In this document: positions 43,244-50,368 of the stretch, piece after piece
Layout of the letters: every line of letters begins with the position of its first letter
Numbering within the stretch: the stretch's first letter is position 1
The notes under the pieces: generated by a model
Seen by the model: only the letters and a program-made list of their open reading frames with translations
What the model was told of the DNA's origin: nothing
The model's database searches: none
Position numbers and translations under genes: made by a program
Origin: Candidatus Binatia bacterium
Lineage (GTDB): Bacteria; Desulfobacterota; Binatia; UBA9968
DNA length: 64,000 bases
NCBI GenBank assembly: GCA_036504975.1
Contig: DASXUF010000080.1
Coordinates: forward strand, 1 to 64,000
Reading direction: 5' to 3'

Positions 43244-44025
43244 ACCAGGAATGGCCCTCTTCTCAAGGCCAAAAGCCCGCGGGAGCGCCAAGAGCGGCGC
43301 CGCGGCGGCTGGGGCTCAAGTGGAAGATCATCAGCGGCCTGCTCGGCGGAGTTCTGTTGTTCGGCATTCTCGTTCTTCTGGTCGTGAATCATCAGATGAG
43401 CCGGGTGTTGAGAAATCAGTTGGATCTGCGGGCTCTGGACATCGCGACCAACTTGAGCGATAGCGCCGCCGCGCACGTGCTCAAAGGCAATGCCTTGGAG
43501 TTGTCTGCGTTGGTTTCGAAATATTCGCTGCTTCCGGGCGTCGCGTACACTCTGGTCAGGGATGGAAAAGGGAAAGTGATCGCCCACAGCCTGGGAACTC
43601 TGCCGCAGGAGCTGCGCGAATCTTCCACGCCGCTTAGCCAGCGACAGGCGAGCCAACGCGAGCTCCCCTTCCGGGGACGGAGAGTCTACGAAACTACCGC
43701 TCCCATCCTCGAAGGACGAATAGGGAACGTGTCCGTGGGCATTTGGACCCACACCGTCGAAGACGAGATCCGGCGCACCATTCTTCCCCTCGTCGGCGTC
43801 ATTTTAATCGCCCTGGCGGCGAGCCTATTATTCGCTGTTCTAGTCACGCAGGGGATTACTGGCCGCGTTCTGCGGCTTAAAGAGCTCGCGGATAAGGTCA
43901 GCCTGGGCGATCTCGAAACCCCCGTGGGCATCGAGTCGAACGACGAGATCGGAGACCTGGCGCATGCTCTCGAGCGGATGCGCGCGAGCTTAAAGGCGGC
44001 GATGGCGCGTCTCAGCCGAACATGA
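43240..44025 (+). CDS. Membrane sensor-like protein with HAMP domain and no output domain
   Basis: 261 residues: basic cytoplasmic N terminus, helix IISGLLGGVLLFGILVLLVV (about 30-49), a ~130-residue periplasmic sensor-like region, second helix (about 182-204, LPLVGVILIALAASLLFAVL) and a HAMP domain (RVLRLKELADKVSLGDLETP, VGIESNDEIGDLAHALERMR). It ends just after HAMP, so there is no kinase, cyclase or chemoreceptor output. The 4-base overlap with the ExeA-like gene indicates coupled translation; it may relay a periplasmic signal to that ATPase. Confidence 0.82.
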   Translation: MNQEWPSSQGQKPAGAPRAAPRRLGLKWKIISGLLGGVLLFGILVLLVVNHQMSRVLRNQLDLRALDIATNLSDSAAAHVLKGNALELSALVSKYSLLPGVAYTLVRDGKGKVIAHSLGTLPQELRESSTPLSQRQASQRELPFRGRRVYETTAPILEGRIGNVSVGIWTHTVEDEIRRTILPLVGVILIALAASLLFAVLVTQGITGRVLRLKELADKVSLGDLETPVGIESNDEIGDLAHALERMRASLKAAMARLSRT

Positions 44026-44117
44026 AGAAGGCGAGAGGCATGAGGCGAGAGGCGCGAGTAAGAAATGAGAGAAAAACGTTCTTAACTCATGCCTGTCGCT
44101 TCGCGCCTCACGCCTGG
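44026..44117. repeat. Low-complexity hairpin between convergent genes
   Basis: GAGGCATGAGGCGAGAGGCG words on the left pair imperfectly with CATGCCTGTCGCTTCGCGCC words on the right, around an A-rich loop near 44076. It sits between the HAMP gene and the convergent ligA-like gene, where a bidirectional terminator would be useful. Confidence 0.45.
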
Positions 44118-44119
44118 CT

Positions 44120-44431
44120 TCAGGTTTTGAAATCCGGGTAACCGACCTTGGCGGCTTTTTCTTTGTAATCCTTCACCAGATCTTCTCTAGGTACTTCAGG
44201 CACCCATGCCGCTTCGGTGAAGCTCCAGAGCGTAAACGGATGCGCGCCGAGCGCGTAAAGTTTCCCGTAATCGCGGTTGCGAAGCGCCTCGCGCTCTTCG
44301 TCGGTAAGTTTTAGCTTCTCGCCGTTCTGCCACTTTTCCACGTAGGCGCCCGGATTGCTCTTGTACTCTTTCTCCGCCGCTTCGCTCATGTTGACGTGAT
44401 GGATGAATTTGTTCATCAGATATTTGCTCAT
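44120..44431 (-). CDS. LigA-like small subunit of an extradiol dioxygenase
   Basis: 103-residue helical protein resembling the alpha subunit of protocatechuate 4,5-dioxygenase (MNKFIHHVNMSEAAEKEYKS, LTDEEREALRNRDYGKLYAL, GAHPFTLWSFTEA). In known enzymes this subunit packs over the active site of the LigB catalytic subunit. The presumed partner gene is at 48107-48949 on the same strand, but ~3.7 kb of toxin-antitoxin and unknown genes lie between. Expression together with ligB is therefore uncertain. Confidence 0.78.
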   Translation of the reverse strand: MSKYLMNKFIHHVNMSEAAEKEYKSNPGAYVEKWQNGEKLKLTDEEREALRNRDYGKLYALGAHPFTLWSFTEAAWVPEVPREDLVKDYKEKAAKVGYPDFKT

Positions 44432-44675
44432 GGGGACCCTCTAGCACCTAATTGTTGTCCGTCTTGTGTCAGGCGCTTGATTCGAGTAAAAGAGCGGCGC
44501 CACAATGAGATCGGCGCTCCTGATTCCAGGATATATGGTCCTCTCGGACTTGTCCTGACGCCCTGGGACAAGGATCTCTAACCCAGTTTTTGGACCCGTG
44601 GTCACCGCTCGACTCCTATCTTCCTTCACCGACCGCTGCGGAGTCAAGGGCCTTCAATTGGCGAGCAGTAGATTG
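44432..44675. other. Spacer, left part of the island between ligB and ligA
   Basis: 244 bases. No open frame with support and no repeat I recognise. The promoter and SD of the ligA-like gene must lie at its left edge after disruption of the ligB-ligA linkage. Confidence 0.4.
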
Positions 44676-44972
44676 TCAGCCGCCGTCGTCGTAAGAGTTC
44701 ATCACACGCTGCAGACGATCGTGCAGGCCGTCGAGTTCCTTCTGGAGCTTCTTGCTCTTCGAGTGATTCGCTTCGGCTGCAATGTAGCCCAGCAGATCGT
44801 CGAGATCATCCAGCGTGAACTTACCTACGAGGCCGCCGCCCGACCCGGGCTTCGGCTTCAGGCGCTCGACATATTCGGGGTCCGCAAACGTGTGATCCCG
44901 CACGAGCTCGGCGTCTCTGGCGCTAAAAGAGACCTCTATCGTTTCCTCGTAGGCAATTCGCTTTCGCTGCAT
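44676..44972 (-). CDS. Conserved small hypothetical protein
   Basis: 98 residues from ATG 44972. Family features: SARDAELVRDHTFADPEYVE, a Gly-rich GSGGGLVGKFTLDDLDDLLG stretch, then IAAEANHSKSKKLQKELDGL coiled coil. I recall the pattern TLDDLxDLLGYIAAEANH from conserved hypothetical proteins of accessory regions; no function known. A TTG nine codons upstream is an alternative start. Confidence 0.62.
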   Translation of the reverse strand: MQRKRIAYEETIEVSFSARDAELVRDHTFADPEYVERLKPKPGSGGGLVGKFTLDDLDDLLGYIAAEANHSKSKKLQKELDGLHDRLQRVMNSYDDGG

Positions 44973-45182
44973 CACCAACAATGCGCTGCGGTTCGGCAAT
45001 GATTCACAAGCTGAACTTTGCCGTCAGCAGGAGTTCTCAGTAGTCGTAAATCGATGCGTGGGAAGGAAAGACTCCCGACTCGTTTTCTACGACCTAATGT
45101 TTCCCGCCTTGATGCCCATCCTGCTGCGCCGGCTTCGGCCCATAGCCGCGCTGTTTCACTTTTTACAAGTCTCAACGAATGG

Positions 45183-45470
45183 CTAGGCCGCTGGCTTTCC
45201 AGCAGTTCGCTTGTGTCGATTGTTCGGTGCCTTCCGCACGCGCCGCGTGTGGCCGGCAGCAGCTTCGGCTGCGTCTGCCAACAAACGCAGCGCTCGGTTT
45301 ACTGAGTTTGTATCTGGGAATATGTTTGTCAGGTCTGGTTCGATCAGGACAAGATTGGTCCCGGCAAGTGCCTGTTCGTAATACTTGCCGCGGACTCCAC
45401 CCTTGAGTTTTGAGAGGTCATATTCCGGCCGCAACTCATCAACTTGCTTATTGGTAAAGGCCTTCTTCAT
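45183..45470 (-). CDS. Antitoxin partner of BrnT-like toxin
   Basis: 95 residues from ATG 45470: MKKAFTNKQVDELRPEYDLS, LKGGVRGKYYEQALAGTNLV and LIEPDLTNIFPDTNSVNRAL, a DNA-binding antitoxin type commonly paired with BrnT toxins (the SVNRALRLL part is ribbon-helix-helix-like). Its ATG lies within the end of the toxin gene (23-base overlap), the arrangement of a BrnTA module, and it would repress the operon and neutralise the toxin. The last ~20 residues are basic and look like read-through into repeat sequence. Confidence 0.72.
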   Translation of the reverse strand: MKKAFTNKQVDELRPEYDLSKLKGGVRGKYYEQALAGTNLVLIEPDLTNIFPDTNSVNRALRLLADAAEAAAGHTRRVRKAPNNRHKRTAGKPAA

Positions 45471-45729
45471 ACTGCTTGCGCTCCTTTCGAGTCGCCTTTC
45501 GTGCATTGATGATTCGGGTACGAATTCCTCGCTTACAGTGTGACACAAACACAACGCGATTTTTCGTGGTCAATCCGATGGTGATTTCCCGATCCTCTTC
45601 GTCGGAGTGGTCAGGATCGGGAAAGGTTATGGCCAAAGGATCTAAGAACACGGTTGCCCCTTCTTCAAAAGAGACGCCGTGCTTGCGTCGATTCGCTTTT
45701 GCCTTTGCCGGATCCCACTCATAGATCAC
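45448..45729 (-). CDS. brnT: BrnT-family toxin
   Basis: RNase toxin of the RelE-like fold that inhibits translation. 93 residues starting at GTG 45729 (MIYEWDPAKAKANRRKHGVS), with FEEGATVFLDPLAITFPDPD, DREITIGLTTKNRVVFVSHC and RIINARKATRKERKQYEEGL, covering the whole BrnT pattern with the C-terminal basic Arg/Lys catalytic segment. The toxin gene precedes its antitoxin gene, as in brnTA. A longer upstream reading to 45786 is unlikely since family members start at the MIYEWD motif. Confidence 0.88.
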   Translation of the reverse strand: MIYEWDPAKAKANRRKHGVSFEEGATVFLDPLAITFPDPDHSDEEDREITIGLTTKNRVVFVSHCKRGIRTRIINARKATRKERKQYEEGLYQ

Positions 45730-45845
45730 GGTGTCAAGATAGCACGGCCGAATCGAGAAGCCGAACGGAAGCCCGGGAGTCTCCACCCGGCGCCGTGGCC
45801 GGCCAGTGGCTGTTGCTTTAACGGTGAGAAAAAAAAGTTGCCAAG

Positions 45846-45867
45846 AAAAAGGTTCCTGACGCTTTTT
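45846..45867. repeat. REP-like palindrome AAAAAGG...CTTTTT
   Basis: AAAAAGGTTCCTGACGCTTT plus TT: A-run, GGT-CC core, T-run. Same layout as the 25-bp repeats at 18014-18038 and 18827-18851, with a different centre. It lies in the 186-base spacer between brnT and the next gene. Confidence 0.45.
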
Positions 45868-45915
45868 ACCGATCCCAGTAGCAGGATCAGTGCGCCGCGA
45901 TTACTGCCCAGACCA

Positions 45916-46254
45916 TTACGTGTCCTCCGGTTCCTTCACAGCCTCCGTACTCTCGCGTTTCACCTGCTTGGCGATACGCTTCTGTTCTTTCTTCGCATTC
46001 TGCTGCGAGATGAGTTCCTCAAGGGAAAGCACTTTTGCGGGGCGTGGCACTCCGAAGCGCTTGAGGTAGATCTCTTCGATGAACTGAGGGAGCGGCAGCT
46101 TCCACGGTTCTTGGCGATGGTTGGCCAGCCCTCCAAACTTCTTCGGGTTGAGTCCCAACTCTCTCGCCATCTGTATGTGAGCATGCGTGAGGTGGAACTT
46201 CTTTCGCGCTTCGAACCAAGGGAGCAAATTCTGTGGGATATGTGCTCGCGGCAT
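45916..46254 (-). CDS. Conserved hypothetical protein
   Basis: 112 residues: LLPWFEARKKFHLTHAHIQM, ARELGLNPKKFGGLANHRQE, PWKLPLPQFIEEIYLKRFG, then a charged tail. I recall this pattern from a widely spread hypothetical protein, but know no function. It is compact, basic, without signal or membrane segments. It belongs to the same minus-strand accessory stretch as the toxin-antitoxin genes. Confidence 0.65.
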   Translation of the reverse strand: MPRAHIPQNLLPWFEARKKFHLTHAHIQMARELGLNPKKFGGLANHRQEPWKLPLPQFIEEIYLKRFGVPRPAKVLSLEELISQQNAKKEQKRIAKQVKRESTEAVKEPEDT

Positions 46255-46362
46255 ACTCGGTAATACTCTGTGCCCTGAGCGGAATTGTAACGATGGTTCG
46301 TGAATACGTCAGGGGGTTCAAATCCGGGCTTGCATCAGTAAATGAAACTCTTTATTGGGCGA

Positions 46363-47305
46363 CTATTTGATTTGGCCGCTGGCGACACCTCGATCAAGGC
46401 GAGATTCGTATTTATGAAACTCAGAGATAGCAGTGGCCGGTAGCCACTGCCACGGATTGCTTTCCCTCACCGCGACTGGCGGCGGGAAGCAGCCGTAGAG
46501 CCTATTCAAAGCCTCGCGGTAACTGGGGTAGATCGAGGCGTCGTACTGTTCGTAGAGCGCGGCCCTCCGCGAGGGATCCTTCAAAGTCAAGTCGAGCGCA
46601 AGGTGATGGCTGCTCAGGACGGCGGCTTTCAAAGCAAGAACGTGTGAATACATGGCATACAGTTGCGGCAGTCTCGGTCCGAGACCAGCCTTGTTCGAAG
46701 AAAGCTCGAACGCGACCCAATCGGCTTCTTTGAGTGGGGCGTTAGAGTAGTCAGTGCGGTCTGGCAAGCAACCACAGTCGAGAATGGCGGTCAGTGACCG
46801 TACCTGGGACCGGAACTGGTTCGCGGTTTCTTGCAGGTCGAACCTTGATACGAGAAGGCGAAACACATGCCACGTTTGTTTCGCCTTCGCATCCTTCTGG
46901 AAGCGAGGACCATCAAGCTGCGACAGCAGCTCGAGGCGAGTGTTCTGAAACTCAGCCAAACTTTGGGCCCCAGAGAAAAGCGACATGGGAAGTTGTAGAT
47001 GAAAGAGTGAGGACCCTAAGGCGGTCGGCTTCAAGTTCCGCCCGCAGTTTTTCGAACTTTCCGCGTTCATCCGCGATCTTCTGGTCAACACGTGAGCTGA
47101 TGTAGGCCGGAATACCGAGGAGTCCCCCGACTGTAACAAGAGTCAGGAAGACGGTCAGGGTGGCCCACATCTTCGACCGCAACTGATCCCACAAACGATA
47201 CTGAACGAGCTCCCAGGCGTCTTTGCTCAACGCAGGGATGGTCGGCGAAGCTTCAGCTACCGTCGCTGCCGGTTGGGGCTTACCTGTGTGTTCCAGTTCC
47301 TTCAT
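46363..47305 (-). pseudogene. Frameshifted single-pass membrane protein gene
   Basis: The first part starts at ATG 47305 after GGAGGTG: a Pro/Ala-rich segment, a membrane helix (MWATLTVFLTLVTVGGLLGI) and a coiled coil (RVDQKIADERGKFEKLRAEL). It stops at 46952-46954. A second frame overlapping it continues SLAEFQNTRLELLSQLDGPR and runs to 46363. A one-base difference within about 46955-46990, for example in the TTTT or GGGG run, would join them into one ~300-residue protein. So it is a recently broken gene, a sequencing error, or a frameshifting site. No family recognised; the C-terminal part is helical. Confidence 0.6.
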
Positions 47306-47401
47306 AGCTTCACCTCCGTCGAAAACGAAAGCATTATAGCGGGAAAGACTACTGCTGGCCAACAGTTAAAGATAAGCATGTGAGTGCCTCGGCTCAGCTT
47401 G

Positions 47402-47430
47402 CATCCCATCTGAAAAACGGGATCGCCGGG
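47402..47430. repeat. 29-bp copy of the ligB 3' end, left of mazEF
   Basis: CATCCCATCTGAAAAACGGG plus ATCGCCGGG matches 48115-48143 in 28 of 29 bases. On the minus strand it encodes AIPFFRWDAS then stop, compared with AIPFFRWDVL at the ligB end. The mazF stop codon starts at the very next base (47431). Confidence 0.8.
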
Positions 47431-47766
47431 TCAGTAGATGCACGCATCCAATATGGAAAGCACTTCGAATAACAACTGGTCAGATGCTTTCCCGATGCGC
47501 CTGGCATCACGTGTGCGGAAGTCAACAGACTTTACCTGCTCGACCATTACGAAGCCGGTAACGTTTTTCTCTCTCGAAAGGGCAACGTGGAAGGGGAAGT
47601 TCCGGTGCGTCGTGGTGACTGGGCATACAATTGCCATCCCTGTATGCCTATTGAAGAGATCATTGCTGACAACAAGCGCCGGACGACGCCCCTTCTGTTC
47701 GTGCCCAGATTGAGGATCGAAACTGATTGCAATCAAATCCCCTTTTCTCGGAACGTACTCTGGCAT
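47431..47766 (-). CDS. mazF: MazF-family endoribonuclease toxin
   Basis: 111-residue toxin that cleaves mRNA at short sequence motifs. PEYVPRKGDLIAISFDPQSG, GHEQKGRRPALVVSNDLFNR and VCPVTTTHRNFPFHVAL cover the SH3-like MazF/PemK fold, with the RRPALVVS strand and T-T-x-R catalytic-region motif intact. It starts directly after the mazE stop (adjacent codons), so both are cotranscribed. A 29-bp copy of the ligB 3' end begins at its stop. Confidence 0.93.
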   Translation of the reverse strand: MPEYVPRKGDLIAISFDPQSGHEQKGRRPALVVSNDLFNRHTGMAIVCPVTTTHRNFPFHVALSREKNVTGFVMVEQVKSVDFRTRDARRIGKASDQLLFEVLSILDACIY

Positions 47767-48015
47767 CTACCAGACCTCTTTGCCGACCGGTTTCCCCCAA
47801 TCCAGTTCCTTCACCCGATATTCCTTGGGGATGCGCGCGACAAGTCGTCGCAGGCTGTATCGGCCTCGCATCCTTTTGACAGGAGCCAATACAATGGTGC
47901 CGTCCCGGACCACCACGTCCACCTCCTCTCCGACGGAGATCTTCACATCCTCCAAGACTCGTTTACTTAAGCGAAGGCCCTGACTGTTACCCCACTTCTG
48001 CACCTTGGTAACCAT
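47767..48015 (-). CDS. mazE: MazE-like AbrB-type antitoxin
   Basis: 82 residues from ATG 48015: VTKVQKWGNSQGLRLSKRVL, then DVKISVGEEVDVVVRDGTIV, the swapped-hairpin AbrB/MazE DNA-binding domain, followed by the toxin-binding tail (YSLRRLVARIPKEYRVKELD, WGKPVGKEVW). It neutralises MazF and represses the operon. SD GGGAGGT lies upstream of the ATG. The pair forms a compact module between two copies of the ligB 3' end. Confidence 0.92.
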   Translation of the reverse strand: MVTKVQKWGNSQGLRLSKRVLEDVKISVGEEVDVVVRDGTIVLAPVKRMRGRYSLRRLVARIPKEYRVKELDWGKPVGKEVW

Positions 48016-48106
48016 GTTGTACCTCCCTTGGCTATCCGAAGTGTAGCCACCGGTCGTCACACTGTCAAATCCAGATCGGCTCGCGGGAGCTGGGAATCGT
48101 TCTTAC

Positions 48107-48949
48107 TTACAGCACATCCCACCTGAAAAACGGGATCGCCGGGAAGCCGGCGTCGAGGCCTTCGGCGTAAGCAGGTTTGCCCGCTTTCGCCACGCCCATC
48201 ATCATGATGAAGTTCAAAAACCCGTGCGTCATGTTGCCGGACTGCTTCAACTGATCGAACGAGCAGTGATTCACCGCGCCGTTGACGTCGCCCTGGGAGA
48301 TCCAGCCGACGGCGGAGGCGTCGAAGTTCGGGTCCATGAGCTTGCGCTCGAACTGTTTTGGCCCGCCGACTTCGAGCGAGAGATGGCCGCTGACCAGAAC
48401 TGCAATCCGTTTATTGGTCTGGAGATTCTCGATCACGGAGCGGATCGCCTGGCCGACTTCGTAAAACCTTTTCGGCCGCGGCAGCGGCGGCGCGATGCAG
48501 TTGGTGAGAATCGGCACGATCGGCAGGTCCATCTCAGGCCTGACGAACGTGAGCGGTACGATGATGGAATGGTCGATCGTAAGCTCGTTGGAGTAAGCGA
48601 AGTCGACGCCCTTGTCGAAGGCGCCTTCCATGATCGCGTCGGAGAGTTCTAAATCGCCTGGCACGCGGTGAGTCGGCAGGCCGAACTCGCGGATCTCGTC
48701 GTAGAATGTGCCGTTGTAGGCATCCATCTTGCCGATCATGAAGGCCGGCATGTTGTCCATGAAGAACTGGTGCAGATGATCGTTGCCGATAGCGACGAGA
48801 ACGTCGGGCTTCGCCTGCGCGAGCTTCTCGCGCATCATGTCGATGCGCTCAATGACCTTCGCGCATCCGGGCGGCCGGTTCGCCTGTTTGAAGAGGCGGG
48901 GCATGAAGGGATTGTGCGTGATGCCTATTATCGAAACGATCTGTGCCAT
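48107..48949 (-). CDS. LigB-like catalytic subunit of an extradiol dioxygenase
   Basis: 280-residue protein of the type II (LigB) ring-cleaving dioxygenase family, non-haem Fe(II) enzymes opening catechol-type rings such as protocatechuate or gallate; substrate unproven. Iron and catalytic residues are probable in GITHNPFMPRL (first His), GNDHLHQFFMDNMPAFMIG (second His) and NELTIDHSIIVPLTFVRPEM (catalytic His region). ATG 48949 has AAGGAG upstream; the 48982 start is less likely. A divergent pair-partner, LigA-like, is 3.7 kb downstream. The last ten codons are duplicated at 47402-47430. Confidence 0.86.
   Translation of the reverse strand: MAQIVSIIGITHNPFMPRLFKQANRPPGCAKVIERIDMMREKLAQAKPDVLVAIGNDHLHQFFMDNMPAFMIGKMDAYNGTFYDEIREFGLPTHRVPGDLELSDAIMEGAFDKGVDFAYSNELTIDHSIIVPLTFVRPEMDLPIVPILTNCIAPPLPRPKRFYEVGQAIRSVIENLQTNKRIAVLVSGHLSLEVGGPKQFERKLMDPNFDASAVGWISQGDVNGAVNHCSFDQLKQSGNMTHGFLNFIMMMGVAKAGKPAYAEGLDAGFPAIPFFRWDVL
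48115..48143. repeat. 29-bp sequence at the ligB 3' end, duplicated at 47402
   Basis: Lies inside the ligB gene, just before its stop codon (48107-48109). Second copy at 47402-47430 with one mismatch. The two copies bracket 684 bases holding mazEF. Confidence 0.8.
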
Positions 48950-49004
48950 GGATTTTCTCCTTTGCGTAGTCTTTCTTAACACGCAAGATTTAGGCGTGTA
49001 AACC

Positions 49005-49100
49005 AGTTCGTCATGCCCGCGAAAGTGGGCATCCAGGCGAGCAGAGGAGGCAATCGAATATCCAAAGGACTGGATTCCCGCGTGCGCGGGAATGACGGAA
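49005..49100. repeat. Palindromic GTCATGCCCGCG / CGCGGGAATGAC repeat
   Basis: CGTCATGCCCGCGAAAGTGG on the left and GGATTCCCGCGTGCGCGGGA then ATGACGG on the right form an inverted pair, a widely dispersed intergenic repeat type in Proteobacteria and relatives. It lies between ligB (divergent) and the MDR gene. Confidence 0.6.
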
Positions 49101-49116
49101 GGGGAGGGCGATAGTT

Positions 49117-50151
49117 CTAAGGCTCGAGAATAATTTTTCCCACGATCTGTTTTTCTTCCATGATCCGGTGCGCGGCGGCGGCTTCGCCGAGCGGCATCGT
49201 ACGGTCGATGATCGCGCGCACTTTTCCGGCGGCCGCGGCGTCCAGAGCGCGCTCGACGTCGCGGCGGTTCGTGCCGGCCGCGCCGATGATACGCATGCGG
49301 CGTAAATACAGCCGCTTCACGTCGAGCGCGACTTGTCCGCCGCCGTGGCCGCCGGCGGTGACGAGCCGTCCCGCCCAGGCGAGGCTGTTAAAAGCTCCCG
49401 GCCAGAGCGTGGGGTCGGCGATATTTTCGAAGACCACGTCTACGCCGTGAGCGTCGGTTATTCTCATGACTTCTTTCGCCAGATCCTGCGCTCGATAATT
49501 AACGCCGAAGTCGGCGCCGTAACCGAGCGCCAGCGCGACGCGCTCGTCCGAACCCGCGCCGGCGATGACTTTCGCGCCGAGCATCTTCGCGACTTGCACG
49601 CCGGAACTGCCCAAAGCGCCAACCGCTCCCATAACCAGGACCCACTCGCCTGCTTTAACGTCCGCCTTGTTGACGAGGAGGTTAAAGGCCATCGGGAAAT
49701 GGCGCGTGATCACCGTAGCTTCGGGGAATGAGAGACGATCGGGGATTGTGAAGGCGTTTTTTGCCGGCACCGCGACGTACTCCGCGTAGCCGCCCCAGCG
49801 ATGGACGCCGATGTGGCGGCTCTTGGCGCAATTGGCCTCCTCGTTCTCGCGGCAGTAACGGCATTCGCCGCAGGAAATCATCGAAACGACGGCGACGCGC
49901 TCGCCGATCCTCGACGGCGCTATCCCTTCGCCGGCAGCGACGATCACGCCTGCCGGATCGACGCCGAGGACCAGCGGCAAGCGTATGTCGGAGGGGTATT
50001 TGCCCGAGCGGACGACGAGGTCGAGCGTGCGGTTGACGGACACCGAATGAACCTGCACCAACACTTCGCCCGCAGCGGCGGAAGGCGCAGGAACATCCTC
50101 CAGGCGGAGAACCTCCGGAGGACCGAACTCTCGAAGGACAACAGCCTTCAT
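49117..50151 (-). CDS. Medium-chain dehydrogenase/reductase, quinone oxidoreductase-like
   Basis: 344-residue NAD(P)H-dependent MDR enzyme: MKAVVLREFGPPEVLRLEDV start, structural-zinc lobe CGECRYCRENEEANC, nucleotide-binding VLVMGAVGALGSSGVQVAKM and a C-terminal EEKQIVGKIILEP. The catalytic-zinc Cys expected near residue 40 is Asn/Arg (VSVNRTLDL), as in quinone oxidoreductases, so a zinc-independent reductase is likelier than an alcohol dehydrogenase. It leads a minus-strand run; substrate is unknown. Confidence 0.88.
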   Translation of the reverse strand: MKAVVLREFGPPEVLRLEDVPAPSAAAGEVLVQVHSVSVNRTLDLVVRSGKYPSDIRLPLVLGVDPAGVIVAAGEGIAPSRIGERVAVVSMISCGECRYCRENEEANCAKSRHIGVHRWGGYAEYVAVPAKNAFTIPDRLSFPEATVITRHFPMAFNLLVNKADVKAGEWVLVMGAVGALGSSGVQVAKMLGAKVIAGAGSDERVALALGYGADFGVNYRAQDLAKEVMRITDAHGVDVVFENIADPTLWPGAFNSLAWAGRLVTAGGHGGGQVALDVKRLYLRRMRIIGAAGTNRRDVERALDAAAAGKVRAIIDRTMPLGEAAAAHRIMEEKQIVGKIILEP

Positions 50152-50204
50152 CTACATGTTATTCGGCTATTCGTATGAATAAGCACTATGGCTCAGTTCG
50201 CACT

Positions 50205-50345
50205 TCGACGCGCCTGTCCTGAGCAAACCAGCCGTATCCTTCGACAAGCTCAGGACGAACGGCTGGTTTGTCGAAGGGCTCAGTGCGAACGGAACAAGAA
50301 AATTGCCGTTCGTGGTGAGCCTGTCGAACCACAACGGCGCTGGCG
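50205..50345. repeat. Palindromic dispersed repeat cluster
   Basis: Contains CCTTCGACAAGCTCAGGACG and AACGGCTGGTTTGTCGAAGG, nested with GTTCGTGGTGAGCCTGTCGA. Several overlapping arms pair with each other. Same family as 13140-13320, 54706-54822 and 63186-63290. Confidence 0.65.
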
Positions 50346-50368
50346 ACTTAATGTTACACCCTACTTAC

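Noticed and set aside
46305..46330. GGTTCAAATCC-like T-loop suggesting a tRNA
   Set aside because: No matching acceptor, D or anticodon stems could be found around it.
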